From positions 1-32,318 of the forward strand of contig SOJA01000163.1 of assembly GCA_004376975.1 (NCBI GenBank): a stretch of 32,318 nucleotides of DNA, written 5' to 3'. Both the position numbers and the translations under genes were made by a program. The DNA is from Candidatus Bathyarchaeota archaeon. Its GTDB lineage: Archaea; Thermoproteota; Bathyarchaeia; Bathyarchaeales; UBA233. Below, piece by piece: positions 8,750 through 17,505 of the stretch. Numbering within the stretch: the first letter of the stretch is position 1; each line of letters starts with the position of its first letter. Below the pieces are notes generated by a model. That model did not search any database, was not told where the DNA came from, and was given only the letters and a program-made list of their open reading frames with translations.

Positions 8750-9319
8750 CTATTGTTGTGGACAGAACTCTTTAAGGGTTGAGTAAATGGGTCCTTTAGG
8801 TGTCAAGTTGCTTCTTTTAAGCCTCAAACATTCGGCCCTAACAATCCCAAATTCACGATCCGCATTTTCACTTATACATTCCACAAGTTCAGTCTTGTTG
8901 CTTCCAGATTTCACACGGGCAATAGTCAAGTGAGGACTAAAACCTTTAGAATCTGGTCTGAACCCTAATCCGCGTAAACGGGGCTCCAGCTGACTGAAAA
9001 TACTGCACATGCGGTCCGCACCCTCTGTTATTCCAACCCATACTACTCGTGGATACCTCAAGTGTGGGAAGACACCGACTCCATGAATCTTAACGTCGAA
9101 CGGCGTGAACTGAACCTTTTTCATCTCTTCAAAAATTTTTTCAACCATAGGTGAGGTTATGTTTCCAAGGAAACGCATAGTTATGTGAATGTTCTCGGGT
9201 TTAACCGATTTCAAGTTCGCCCCAGTTTTAATCAAAAGGTTCTGCACATATATTATTTTTTCCAGGATTGCTTCGTTGTCCAAGTCGAAGGCTACGAAAC
9301 TTCTGATCGATTCTGGCAT
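8750..9319 (-). CDS. thpR: RNA 2',3'-cyclic phosphodiesterase (2H family)
   Basis: This 189-residue protein is a LigT/ThpR-type 2H phosphoesterase. Both catalytic H-x-T motifs are present: HIT at 45-47 and HLT at 130-132. The N-terminal RSFVAFDLDNE and the central VFPHLRYPRVVWVGI match the family. It opens 2',3'-cyclic phosphates on RNA ends, an end type produced when the splicing endonuclease cuts tRNA introns. It appears to be the first gene of a thpR-cca unit, with a TATA-like element about 45 bp upstream. Confidence 0.95.
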   Translation of the reverse strand: MPESIRSFVAFDLDNEAILEKIIYVQNLLIKTGANLKSVKPENIHITMRFLGNITSPMVEKIFEEMKKVQFTPFDVKIHGVGVFPHLRYPRVVWVGITEGADRMCSIFSQLEPRLRGLGFRPDSKGFSPHLTIARVKSGSNKTELVECISENADREFGIVRAECLRLKRSNLTPKGPIYSTLKEFCPQQ

Positions 9320-9360
9320 CTATTGATTCTCCTCTTTCGGTTCATGATTGTTTTTTGTTC

Positions 9361-9370
9361 CTTTTATAAA
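9361..9370 (-). promoter_or_regulatory. TATA-like box upstream of thpR-cca
   Basis: On the minus strand the site reads TTTATAAAAG, 42-51 bp before the thpR ATG, in the only spacer (98 bp) between endA and thpR. A second A/T-rich match, CTTGTATAAAG, sits just upstream. Either could place the start of transcription a few bases before thpR. Confidence 0.45.
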
Positions 9371-9417
9371 TGCTTTATACAAGATTGATCGTCTAAAAGG
9401 CAAACGCGCTCTCTAGC

Positions 9418-9978
9418 TTATGCTCTAAACCATTTGAATATCAAATATCTTATTTTTTCTCTTTCTATGTCAGGCACTGCTATGATGAATCTTTTTCGCA
9501 CAGTTGTTGCAAGTCTTCCAGCTTTAACAATTTCCGTAGCTGTCATCTCGGATTTGGCTTTTCTAACAGAAACCATGTATGGTGAATGCTCCAAGCCAGG
9601 TCCATGCTTGTAAACTGCAAAGTCGCATCCAAACTTTATTCCCGGTGTTACAACAAAGCCGCTACTGCGCAGATCATGATAAACAGCATATTTTCCATCA
9701 AATTCTTCATATAACAGCTTAGCTCTTTGACGAAGCTTTCTCAAAGTAACCTTCTTTTTTCTTTCAGAACCCTCATGCACTGTTATTGCTCGTTTTCCAG
9801 CAAGGTAAACGCCTTCCATCAAATCCAGAATTAATGGAACATTGAATTCCGGGGTTTTAGGCTTTGGAATTCCGAGAGGTTTTCCATAGAACCCCATTTT
9901 GTAAAGTTCTGATCCGTCTTTTGGGTTCCATACAATTAGGAAGTTTTCAATGAATTCCACTTTGATTTTTCTAGGCAT
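9418..9978 (-). CDS. endA: tRNA-splicing endonuclease EndA
   Basis: This enzyme cuts both ends of introns at bulge-helix-bulge motifs in pre-tRNA and pre-rRNA. The 186-residue protein has the N-terminal domain and a complete C-terminal catalytic domain. By alignment to known EndA sequences, the triad is Tyr123 (FAVYKHG), His131 (LEHSPYM) and Lys152 (EIVKAGRLA), and the GIKFGCDF and VRKRFIIAV strands are conserved. The size is that of a one-repeat subunit, so it acts as a homotetramer or as the catalytic half of a heterotetramer; no second subunit gene is in the window. It lies 15 bp downstream of the DUF47 gene, probably in one transcript. The tRNA-Leu intron at 30599-30624 is a likely substrate. 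Confidence 0.95.
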   Translation of the reverse strand: MPRKIKVEFIENFLIVWNPKDGSELYKMGFYGKPLGIPKPKTPEFNVPLILDLMEGVYLAGKRAITVHEGSERKKKVTLRKLRQRAKLLYEEFDGKYAVYHDLRSSGFVVTPGIKFGCDFAVYKHGPGLEHSPYMVSVRKAKSEMTATEIVKAGRLATTVRKRFIIAVPDIEREKIRYLIFKWFRA

Positions 9979-9993
9979 GTGTTTTTTCGCCTT

Positions 9994-10665
9994 TTACATG
10001 ATAAAGGACAATATTCTGGCAGCGTCAGCGGCGTCTTCAGCTTTGTCAGCGGAATCTTCCAAAAGTTGTAGAACATCCCTTAAGAGGATTAAGGGTGGAA
10101 AATCGAGATGGCTGCTTAGCAGTTTAATTTCAAGTTTGCGATAAAGCTCGTCAACGACCCGTTCTGCAATCTCCACGTCTTTGGCTTTCTCCATAACTTT
10201 AGTTGAGCCATAACTTAGAACCATCATGGTTTCCCTTAGCTTAAGCACAGCCTCCAAAACGGCTTCTGAAAGCCTAAGCAAGTCCTCTTTTATGTCCAGA
10301 GGCACGCTCCAATCATGCTCCATGATTTCAAGCAGGCGGAAAGCTACGCCTTCACAGAAGTCTGCAATTTCGCTTGTTAAGTTTGTGAATCTTACGAAGT
10401 CTTCTCTACTCAGAAGAATTGCTCCGATTTCAGCAAGTTCTCGTGAGACTAAACGCTTAGCTTCGTCAACTTCATCTTCTTTGCTTCGAACAATGTTGAA
10501 AAGCTGCCTTGCTTGTTCCTTATCATTTTTTAAGAAGCAGTCTATGATTTGAGGGGTAAGTCTGGTTAAATCTAAAACTTTTCGGAAGTGGTCTCCGGAA
10601 ACGTTTAAAGCTCTACGTTTCACACGCCTCTCAGTTTCTGCAGGGAACGCCAAGTTTTCTTCCAC
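9994..10665 (-). CDS. DUF47/PhoU-like protein
   Basis: This 223-residue all-helical protein belongs to the DUF47 (TIGR00153, PhoU-like) family. The C-terminal signature LLEDSADKAEDAADAARIL is clear and carries the E-x3-D-x2-ED metal-binding pattern typical of PhoU folds. Family members are usually encoded beside a Pit-type phosphate transporter and are thought to control it. No transporter is next to this copy; it instead precedes endA by 15 bp. The start is a GTG without a good ribosome-binding site, and a small hairpin (CCGC/GCGG) abuts it. A phosphate-related role is by family only. Confidence 0.85.
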   Translation of the reverse strand: MEENLAFPAETERRVKRRALNVSGDHFRKVLDLTRLTPQIIDCFLKNDKEQARQLFNIVRSKEDEVDEAKRLVSRELAEIGAILLSREDFVRFTNLTSEIADFCEGVAFRLLEIMEHDWSVPLDIKEDLLRLSEAVLEAVLKLRETMMVLSYGSTKVMEKAKDVEIAERVVDELYRKLEIKLLSSHLDFPPLILLRDVLQLLEDSADKAEDAADAARILSFIM

Positions 10666-10731
10666 CCGCGAAAATGCGGTCTGAATTTCTAACAGTAGAT
10701 ATGCTGAAGTACTAAAAAAGGTAACGTAACT

Positions 10732-12495
10732 TTAGCCCTCAAAGGGTTCGCCTAGATCTTTGAAGTTGGCTTTCCAAAGGAAATATTCATGTAAAAGCTG
10801 CGGTAATTCTTTGACTCTGCTTCTGACCTGTTTCCATGAGTCACGGTCCCGAACCGTAACTGTATTGTCTTTTAATGTTTCATAATCTACTGTTATGCCT
10901 AAGGGTATGCCGATCTCATCTGCGCGGGCATATCTTCTACCGATAGAACCAGCTGTATCATATTCCACCATGAATCCTTCGTGAAGCAATGTTTTGTAAA
11001 CTTGTGATGCCTTTTCGGGCAAACCGTCCTTTCCTACTAGAGGATAGACGCCAATTTGTATTGGAGCTAGATGCCGTGGAAAGCTCAATACTGCCCTGCC
11101 ATCTTTGAGATGGTAAGCGTATTCGAGAGCTACATGAACTAGTCTGTCTGAGCCGAAACTTGGTTCAATAACATGCGGAATGAACCTTTTTCCCCGTTCC
11201 TTGGTCTTTTTATGTATGATTTCTATGTGTTCTGGTAGAACCTTGTGTTTTCCAAGCATGTAATAACCGTTTTTCTTGATTAAAACCTCAACTTCTTCTG
11301 GGTCAACTGTGGAAAGCATCTCTGCAACCTTTGCAGCATCTTCTTTGAAAACTGGTCCAAGCTTAGCCATCAAAGGTTTTACAATCGTTTGTTCCCTCTC
11401 AACTGGTTGTTCGTATTTCTTAAAGACGCGGAGGTCTACACCACTGAACTGCATGTGTCTCTTCAAATCATAGTCTGTTCGGTAAGCGTGTCCAGAGACT
11501 TCAACCCAGCCCCAACGTTCAACGTGAACCTCTTGGTCAAAGCTTTGAAGAGCATAGTGGGCTCTTTCCCATGGAAGTTTTTCGATGAAACGCTGTCTTT
11601 CAGTAGGCACACCAAGGTCAATCAGCAATTTTTTAGCTATAGTCATAAAGATTGCCTGCCACTCAGCCTTAATGTAGCCCTTCGCCAATGCTTCTTTCAC
11701 TGTAACCTCTGTAATTTGTTCTGAGCCACGCATCTTGTTTTCAGCTGTGATCAGCCTTAATGTCTCGTTTTCGAAATCTTTCAGTAAGAAACAGCTAGGT
11801 TTTTCTGGGTCAAAAAAGAATTCAAGGTCTATTATGGTGAATTCCCTCGTTCTTATTAATCCTTGTCTAGGCGAGATTTCATTTCTTAGGACGTGACCTA
11901 TTTGAATCACTCCAAAGGGAAGTTTTTCTCTTGCCATTCCGTATAGATGTTTAAATTCTACGAATATTCCTTGAGCTGCTTCGGGACGGCCATAACCAAT
12001 GGCTTCGGAATAGGGACCGATGGTTGTCTTGAACATTGTTAAGAAGTATTTTGGTTCGCTGAAAGTGCTTCCGCAGTCTGGACAGCGAATATCATGTTTT
12101 TCAATAGCCTCTTTGACTTCCTTCAGACTTAGCTTTTCAGCTTCAGACTCGCTGATTTTCGCAAACTCCTGGAGCAAATGGTCTGCACGGAACTTTCTCT
12201 TACATTTTATGCATTCAACCATAGGCTCTTTGAAATGATCCACATGACCTGAGGCTTCAAAAACCTTGCTTGGAGCAATTATCGGAGACTCGATTTCTAG
12301 GATTCCAAGTTTGTTTACAAACAGTTCTCTCACTTTTTTTTCAATGTTCTGTTTCAGCTTAGCGCCCAGAAAACCGTAGGTTATGAAACCGCTTACTCCG
12401 CCGTATATTTCATAGGATTTCCAGAAGAACCCTCGTCGGCGTGCTAACTCGTTAATTAATGTAAACTTGTCATGAGCTTTAGTTTCGTCTGTCAT
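10732..12495 (-). CDS. glyS: Glycyl-tRNA synthetase (class II, homodimeric type)
   Basis: This enzyme charges tRNA-Gly with glycine in the cytoplasm. The 587-residue protein is the archaeal/eukaryotic alpha2 form, not the bacterial alpha/beta form. Features in order: RRRGFFWKSYEIYGGVSGFITYGFLGAKLKQN cut into the class II entry region, a zinc-type insertion with CIKCKRKF and CPDCGSTF, the GPYSEAIGYGRPEAAQGIFVEF and RNEISPRQGLIRTREF motif 2 region, and the motif 3 segment IEPSFGSDRLVHVALEYAY cut by an anticodon-binding domain beginning near APIQIGVYPLV. It is a single-gene unit that diverges from the DUF3795 gene across a spacer containing an inverted repeat. Confidence 0.97.
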   Translation of the reverse strand: MTDETKAHDKFTLINELARRRGFFWKSYEIYGGVSGFITYGFLGAKLKQNIEKKVRELFVNKLGILEIESPIIAPSKVFEASGHVDHFKEPMVECIKCKRKFRADHLLQEFAKISESEAEKLSLKEVKEAIEKHDIRCPDCGSTFSEPKYFLTMFKTTIGPYSEAIGYGRPEAAQGIFVEFKHLYGMAREKLPFGVIQIGHVLRNEISPRQGLIRTREFTIIDLEFFFDPEKPSCFLLKDFENETLRLITAENKMRGSEQITEVTVKEALAKGYIKAEWQAIFMTIAKKLLIDLGVPTERQRFIEKLPWERAHYALQSFDQEVHVERWGWVEVSGHAYRTDYDLKRHMQFSGVDLRVFKKYEQPVEREQTIVKPLMAKLGPVFKEDAAKVAEMLSTVDPEEVEVLIKKNGYYMLGKHKVLPEHIEIIHKKTKERGKRFIPHVIEPSFGSDRLVHVALEYAYHLKDGRAVLSFPRHLAPIQIGVYPLVGKDGLPEKASQVYKTLLHEGFMVEYDTAGSIGRRYARADEIGIPLGITVDYETLKDNTVTVRDRDSWKQVRSRVKELPQLLHEYFLWKANFKDLGEPFEG

Positions 12496-12520
12496 ATTTG
12501 CTTAACCTCTCTGAATTAAG

Positions 12521-12604
12521 TGTCCAGAAGTTCTTAGGATTTACGAAATATAAAACATTGGCTTCTAGCACTTCTTAAGAAATCCTTTTAGGATATTCTG
12601 GACA
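12521..12604. repeat. Imperfect inverted repeat in the glyS/DUF3795 spacer
   Basis: The left arm (12521-12542) begins TGTCCAGAA and ends GGATTT. The right arm (12580-12604), read on the minus strand, also begins TGTCCAGAA and ends GGATTT, with a slightly longer middle. The outer nine bases match perfectly. Between the arms is AAATATAAAAC (about 12545-12555), which reads as a TATA-like element in both directions. It could be a shared operator around a divergent promoter, or the remnant of a small inverted-repeat element. Confidence 0.5.
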
Positions 12605-12629
12605 ACAAGTGATTTGAGAAATCTTGAAG

Positions 12630-13061
12630 ATGAGTGGTTATGTAAAAGAAAGCGAACTTGTGGCTTATTGTGGTATTTATTGCCGGTTGTGTGACTATTA
12701 CACTGGCACAATTAGAGATGCAGCCAGAAATTTGCGGGAAGTTGTTAAGAGTCATAGTGAGCTTAAGCCTTTTGCCGATACTGCTAAGGTCTTTGATTTT
12801 GAAAATTTCGTAGAAGGTTTAGAATGGATTTCTAAGGAGATTAATCTTTGTGTTGGTGGTTGCAGGGGAGGTGGGGGTTGGGGTGACTGCCCCTTGCGCA
12901 AGTGTTGCGTTGAAAGAGGCATAAGGTTCTGTTATGAATGCGATAATTTTCCTTGCGAAACCTTGAAGCGCTTCCCAAAACGTGTTGAGGAGTTAAAAGA
13001 AATAATGGAGATGCAGCTGGAAAACTGGGTTAAACGGAAGTTGGAGCAAACTACGGTTTAA
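12630..13061 (+). CDS. Cysteine-rich DUF3795 protein
   Basis: This 143-residue protein matches the DUF3795 pattern. It has an N-terminal LVAYCGIYCRLCDYY, a central CVGGCRGGGGWGDCPLRKCC and a distal FCYECDNFPCETL, which give cysteine pairs spaced for one or two metal sites. The closing helix is lysine-rich. DUF3795 proteins are widespread in archaea and anaerobic bacteria and have no assigned reaction. The ATG at 12630 is chosen; a TTG two codons earlier (12624) is possible. The DUF917 gene follows 38 bp later on the same strand. Confidence 0.85.
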   Translation: MSGYVKESELVAYCGIYCRLCDYYTGTIRDAARNLREVVKSHSELKPFADTAKVFDFENFVEGLEWISKEINLCVGGCRGGGGWGDCPLRKCCVERGIRFCYECDNFPCETLKRFPKRVEELKEIMEMQLENWVKRKLEQTTV

Positions 13062-13099
13062 GTATTGGTTTTTAAAATAGCAAGGGTTGTGATCTAAAA

Positions 13100-14173
13100 T
13101 TGAGAACTTTGACCATTCAAGACATGTTGGATTTGGTTGATGGTGCAGCAATTTTTTCCGCTGGGGGAGGAGGTGCCCCTGAAACAGGCTATGGAATAGT
13201 GGGTAAGCTGGCTTCTGGAGGTTACACCGTTAGACTTGTTGCACCTTCAGAAGTGCCTAATAATGCGAAAATCGTTAATTTCGCATGTGTGGGTGCCACG
13301 ACATCAGTTGAATATGACGCTGATGCAGCGGTTAAAGCTTTGAGGATCTTGGAAGAATACGTAGGTTTTTCTGCTTATGCCATCATTCCAGTGGAGCTAG
13401 GAGGTTTCAACACTTTATCGGCTGTTGACGTTGCTGCTAGATGCGGCATTCCAGTTGTAGATGCAGATGGTGCGGGTAGATCTGTTCCAGAAGTCCATTT
13501 GAAAGTTTACACAATTGATGACATTCCATTATCCCCGATGGTTGTTGCAGACTTGCACGCAAAAACAGTAGTCATTGTTGAAGAAACCAAGGATTTAAAG
13601 GCTGCTGAAAGAATTGCCCGTGTTCTCGCAGCTGAGTGGAACAACAGCGCTTACACAGCTAGAAGAATACTGACAGGTGAACAAGTGAAGACTTCACCAA
13701 TTCAACTCAGTCTGTCAAAATGCATGCAAATCGGACGGCTGTTAAGAACAACCTCCAACCCTGTAAAGGCGGTTTTGAACGAAACAGGCGGCCTCAACCT
13801 TTTTGAAGGCATTGTGGATCATGCTGAACAAGAGACTGATATGGGCTTCACGTTCGTTAACGTAAAACTCCGTGGAATACATAAGTACGCAGGGAGCATA
13901 CTTGAATTTAAAGCAAAAAACGAAGTGCTTGTCGCTTATAGAGATGGAGAACTTGCTGCAATGGCTCCTGACATTATCACTCCTGTGCATCCTGAAAGCG
14001 GTAAGTGTATAACGGCGGAAAGAATTGAGAAAGACGACAAATTGCTGGTTTTGAGCCTACCAGCACCACAGAAATGGAGAACCGGAAAAGGATTAGAATT
14101 ATGGAAGGATGTGATTCAAAGGTTAAACATAAAGGAAGAGTATGTACCAATGGAACAGTTAGCATCATCCTGA
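13100..14173 (+). CDS. DUF917 family protein (S-methyl thiohydantoin desulfurase-like)
   Basis: This 357-residue soluble protein has the DUF917 landmarks: an N-terminal DGAAIFSAGGGGAPETGYG, a central PVELGGFNT, GIPVVDADGAGRSVPEVH, and a C-terminal PDIITPVHPESGKCITAE. DUF917 proteins act with or resemble hydantoinase-type enzymes; one characterised branch is S-methyl thiohydantoin desulfurase. No hydantoinase alpha/beta partner is adjacent, so the substrate is open. The start is TTG at 13100. Inositol-phosphate synthase follows 110 bp later on the same strand. Confidence 0.88.
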   Translation: MRTLTIQDMLDLVDGAAIFSAGGGGAPETGYGIVGKLASGGYTVRLVAPSEVPNNAKIVNFACVGATTSVEYDADAAVKALRILEEYVGFSAYAIIPVELGGFNTLSAVDVAARCGIPVVDADGAGRSVPEVHLKVYTIDDIPLSPMVVADLHAKTVVIVEETKDLKAAERIARVLAAEWNNSAYTARRILTGEQVKTSPIQLSLSKCMQIGRLLRTTSNPVKAVLNETGGLNLFEGIVDHAEQETDMGFTFVNVKLRGIHKYAGSILEFKAKNEVLVAYRDGELAAMAPDIITPVHPESGKCITAERIEKDDKLLVLSLPAPQKWRTGKGLELWKDVIQRLNIKEEYVPMEQLASS

Positions 14174-14283
14174 AAAGCTTAATCCATCATTCCAATTGCA
14201 AATGTTCAACAATTTCCGTTTTTTAACCATAGGGTAGCATAGCACTTTATAAAGCGGACTTCAAATAGGGAGATGTTTACAAG

Positions 14284-15354
14284 GTGTTAGACTTGCCGAA
14301 GATAAAAACTGCTTTGGTGGGTGTTGGAAATTGTGCATCAGCCCTTGTTCAGGGTTTGCAGTATTATAGCAACAGCGAAAGAGAGGAAGAGTATATTGGA
14401 CTGCGCAGCCTCTTCTTAGGAGGCTTCCATCCGAGAGACATTCAAATAGTTGCAGCGTTCGATGTTAACGATCGAAAAGTTGGGAGGAATTTGGCTGAAG
14501 CCATATTTGCTTCTCCAAACAACACTGTAAAACTTAGCAATGTTCCACAAACCAGTGTCATAGTGAGTAAAGGTCCAGTTTTAGATGGGTTAGGGGAATA
14601 TACAAGAAAGGTTGTAGAAGTTAGCGATCTACCCGAAGTAAACGTTGTAGACACACTGAAAGAAACAGATGCTGAAATCGTGGTCAACTTGCTTCCAAGC
14701 GGAGCGGTTAAGGCTTCTCAATGGTACACTGAGCAAGCGTTAAGAGCTGAATGTGCCTTTATTAATGCTACACCAGTTTCTATTGCCAGCCATACAACAT
14801 GGGCCAAACGCTTCGAAGAGGCGGAACTGCCACTCGTAGGCGACGACCTAATAGACCAAGTGGGCGCCACAATCTTACATAAGACTTTGCTGAAGCTGCT
14901 TTCATTGCATGGAGTTCACATAACCGAAACATATCAGCTTGATGTTGGAGGAGGCACTGAATCGTTAGACACCCTAGAACGAACAAGAGATGTTAAACGG
15001 GGTATTAAGACAAGATCTGTTGAAACAGCACTACCATACAAAGCTGCTGTCGTAGCTGGCTCCACCGACTATGTTGACTTTTTGGAAAACAAACGCGACA
15101 GCTACCTTTGGATCAAAGGATCATACTTTTGCAAGGTGCCCATGCAGATAGATTTAAGACTCTCAACCGTTGACGCGCCAAATGCTGGTTCAGCCCTATT
15201 CGATGTGATAAGAGCAGTGAAAATTGCCTTAAACAGAAAAATGAAAGGAGCAATACTACCCATCTCCGCATATGCCTTCAAGCATCCACCCCAGCTATTG
15301 TCGTTTAAAACTGCTGAAAAAGCGTTCGCTGATTTTATAAGGGAAAACGTGTGA
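14284..15354 (+). CDS. ino1: Myo-inositol-1-phosphate synthase
   Basis: The enzyme converts glucose 6-phosphate to inositol 1-phosphate using NAD. In archaea this feeds archaetidylinositol-type lipids and, in some, inositol solutes. The 356-residue length fits the short archaeal/bacterial form. Visible marks are the NAD-binding GVGNCASALVQGL near the N-terminus, VNLLPSGAVKASQWY, INATPVSIAS, PLVGDDLIDQVGATILHKTLL and the LDVGGGTESLDTLER segment with catalytic-region residues. The start is GTG at 14284. PGI/PMI, which acts on the same glucose-6-phosphate pool, is convergent immediately downstream. Confidence 0.95.
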   Translation: MLDLPKIKTALVGVGNCASALVQGLQYYSNSEREEEYIGLRSLFLGGFHPRDIQIVAAFDVNDRKVGRNLAEAIFASPNNTVKLSNVPQTSVIVSKGPVLDGLGEYTRKVVEVSDLPEVNVVDTLKETDAEIVVNLLPSGAVKASQWYTEQALRAECAFINATPVSIASHTTWAKRFEEAELPLVGDDLIDQVGATILHKTLLKLLSLHGVHITETYQLDVGGGTESLDTLERTRDVKRGIKTRSVETALPYKAAVVAGSTDYVDFLENKRDSYLWIKGSYFCKVPMQIDLRLSTVDAPNAGSALFDVIRAVKIALNRKMKGAILPISAYAFKHPPQLLSFKTAEKAFADFIRENV

Positions 15355-15362
15355 GTTGGATA

Positions 15363-16472
15363 TTATTTTTCACAGAGTTTTTGTAATTCGTCTATTACTC
15401 TCTCCTTTACCCCGCTCTGCGTTATTTTCTCCTTCAACAAACTTATTGTTTTCACAGGTGTAGGATCTACACCTCGCAATATAGCTAAATATACACTTGC
15501 AAGATCACCAATATATACAGAGTACAGCATCTTAGCTAACTTGCCTTCGCCGGCAATCCAGACTTCAGAAATCCTCTGTGAGTCTTCAAAAATCAGTTCT
15601 TTTGTAACTTCAATTCTCTGCTTTATCTCCTCAGGTTCAGCTCTATCTCGAATGAAAATTGCGGAAAAAAAATTTGTAAGCTCTTTTGCTGCTTCCCATC
15701 CCACAAGTTCATTATGGTTGAGTTCAGGGAAAAACTCCCATTTAGCTGGAACCTTACTGTTTTCGTTGAATTGCTGCTTATAGCGTTGGGCAACAGCACG
15801 ATAAATCCCAAAACCATAAACTACGGGAACCGTTCCATTAATTTTGGAAGCCAAAACCTTAGAAAAACTGTCACTAAGAGGAGTTTCAGCAGAGTTGTCA
15901 CACTCAGCTTTCTCCAATACTTCAATAGCCTCAGAAATTTCAGAGTTAACATCAGAAACTAAGCCAAGCTTCGCTAATATTATCAGCATAGGCAGAAACA
16001 AATAGGGAAGAGCAGCACGTGGAGGCATTCCAGAAGGCACACGTAAATACGGCAAATTCAGCTGTTCAGCAATTTTTAGGAGCCTTCCACCAGAACTTAT
16101 GCAAAAAATCATGCAATTTCTTCTAATTGCATCAAGAAACATGCCTAAAGTTTCTTCAGTTTCTCCGGAATAACTTACAACGAATATCAGAGTTTTCTCG
16201 TTCACATAAGCCGGCAAGGAATATTGTCTGCAGACTTCAATAGGGATATTAATTCTATCCATTGTCCAGTCTTTCAGGAGTTCTCCACCAATCGCTGAAC
16301 CTCCAGCGCCAGCAATGACTATTGCTTGAGGATTTGAATAATTGATCGGTACAGTCAAAGCCAGTTTTGCTGCTTCTTGACAATGTTTATGAGATTTTAA
16401 ACAGAATGAAAGCATATTACTTTGGTCAATTCTCTTAATCTCATCAGGATTATCCAGAGTTGTCGATGACAA
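15363..16472 (-). CDS. Bifunctional phosphoglucose/phosphomannose isomerase
   Basis: This 369-residue SIS-domain enzyme interconverts fructose 6-phosphate with glucose 6-phosphate and mannose 6-phosphate. It matches the archaeal PGI/PMI family. Features are GAGGSAIGGELL at 55-66, SYSGETEET at 100-108, a SSGGRLLKIAEQ second sugar-phosphate loop, and the catalytic Glu/His region PELNHNELVGWE. The start is a TTG (16472); the next in-frame Met is residue 20, which would trim the N-terminus. The 3' end faces that of ino1 with 8 bp between stops. It links gluconeogenesis to inositol and mannose-containing glycans. Confidence 0.93.
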   Translation of the reverse strand: MSSTTLDNPDEIKRIDQSNMLSFCLKSHKHCQEAAKLALTVPINYSNPQAIVIAGAGGSAIGGELLKDWTMDRINIPIEVCRQYSLPAYVNEKTLIFVVSYSGETEETLGMFLDAIRRNCMIFCISSGGRLLKIAEQLNLPYLRVPSGMPPRAALPYLFLPMLIILAKLGLVSDVNSEISEAIEVLEKAECDNSAETPLSDSFSKVLASKINGTVPVVYGFGIYRAVAQRYKQQFNENSKVPAKWEFFPELNHNELVGWEAAKELTNFFSAIFIRDRAEPEEIKQRIEVTKELIFEDSQRISEVWIAGEGKLAKMLYSVYIGDLASVYLAILRGVDPTPVKTISLLKEKITQSGVKERVIDELQKLCEK

Positions 16473-16605
16473 GATTCATGCACTCCTCACCATTTAATCA
16501 TAGATTTCTATGTGTCTCTACCTTTTAAAACAAAAGGGTCAACATTGATTATCAAGACTTTTATCCATGAAAAACAGTCCTTAATCAGCGAAGGTAGAAA
16601 ACAGC

Positions 16606-17466
16606 TTGCCTAAGAGAAAAATTTCCATTGCTGTACCCGCCTCAATTATATCTGATGTCCCACACCTGCGAGACAAAACTTTGAAGGTGGGTTTAATTGG
16701 TAGAGCAGCTGCGATTTTCAGAGTTGACGAAATTATTGTCTATTCAGATAATCCACGTGTAAATCAAACTTCAGATATGGATTTGGTTGCAGCCTTACTC
16801 TCCTATATGGACACGCCGCAGTATTTGCGGAAGAAACTTTTCAGGCTCAGACCTGAATTGAGGTATGCTGGTGTTCTCCCACCAATGCGAACGCCTCATC
16901 ATCCACTGAATCGGCTGATGAAGAATTTGGAAGTTGGCGAATACCGTGAAGGAGTCACTTTATCTAAAACGAAGACTGGTGTGCTCGTAGATATAGGAAT
17001 TGAAAAACCAGCAACTATCTTGGGCACGCAATTGCCAACCAGTAAGCGGGTTACAGTGAGAGTTACAAAGGTTGACAGGCGGGTTGAAGCTGAACTGGTG
17101 CAGCCTGACGAAATACTAGAATACTGGGGTTACAGGGTTACAACAGAAAACTTGTCCTTCGGACAGATAGTGAAAACTAAAAGTTTCGATCTAACAATTG
17201 CCACATCCAAGTATGGCGTGCCACTTGTTAATGTTGCTGAAGGGATAGCTGAAAGATGGCGAAAAGCTGACAGGATTCTCTTGGCTTTTGGAGCCCCAAT
17301 TCATGGACTTTATGAAATAGTCAAGTGTGAAGGACTTAACCTAGAGGAAATTGTGGATTTCGTTATTAACACCATTCCCAAGCAAGGAACAGAAACAATC
17401 CGAACCGAAGAAGCGGTTACAGCTTCTTTAGCCATCTTGAATTACAACTTTGCCTTTAAGACTTGA
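16606..17466 (+). CDS. SPOUT-fold RNA methyltransferase (DUF171 / C9orf114-like)
   Basis: This 286-residue protein matches the archaeal and eukaryotic putative RNA methyltransferase family whose human member is C9orf114/SPOUT1. The N-terminal half includes SIISDVPHLRDKTLKVGLIGRAA cut short and VDEIIVYSD. A central OB-like insert runs from LRPELRYAGVLPPMRTPHHP through the KTGVLVDIG strands. The C-terminal half has the SAM-binding knot elements LLAFGAPIHGLYEI, VDFVINTIPKQGTETIRTEEA cut short, and a final ASLAILN helix. The start is TTG at 16606. The methylated RNA position is not known from sequence. In many archaea this gene sits before rpl3; here it stands alone. Confidence 0.9.
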   Translation: MPKRKISIAVPASIISDVPHLRDKTLKVGLIGRAAAIFRVDEIIVYSDNPRVNQTSDMDLVAALLSYMDTPQYLRKKLFRLRPELRYAGVLPPMRTPHHPLNRLMKNLEVGEYREGVTLSKTKTGVLVDIGIEKPATILGTQLPTSKRVTVRVTKVDRRVEAELVQPDEILEYWGYRVTTENLSFGQIVKTKSFDLTIATSKYGVPLVNVAEGIAERWRKADRILLAFGAPIHGLYEIVKCEGLNLEEIVDFVINTIPKQGTETIRTEEAVTASLAILNYNFAFKT

Positions 17467-17505
17467 TGGCCAAAGCATTTCTTCGTTAACTTTTTCTGCA
17501 GCTGT

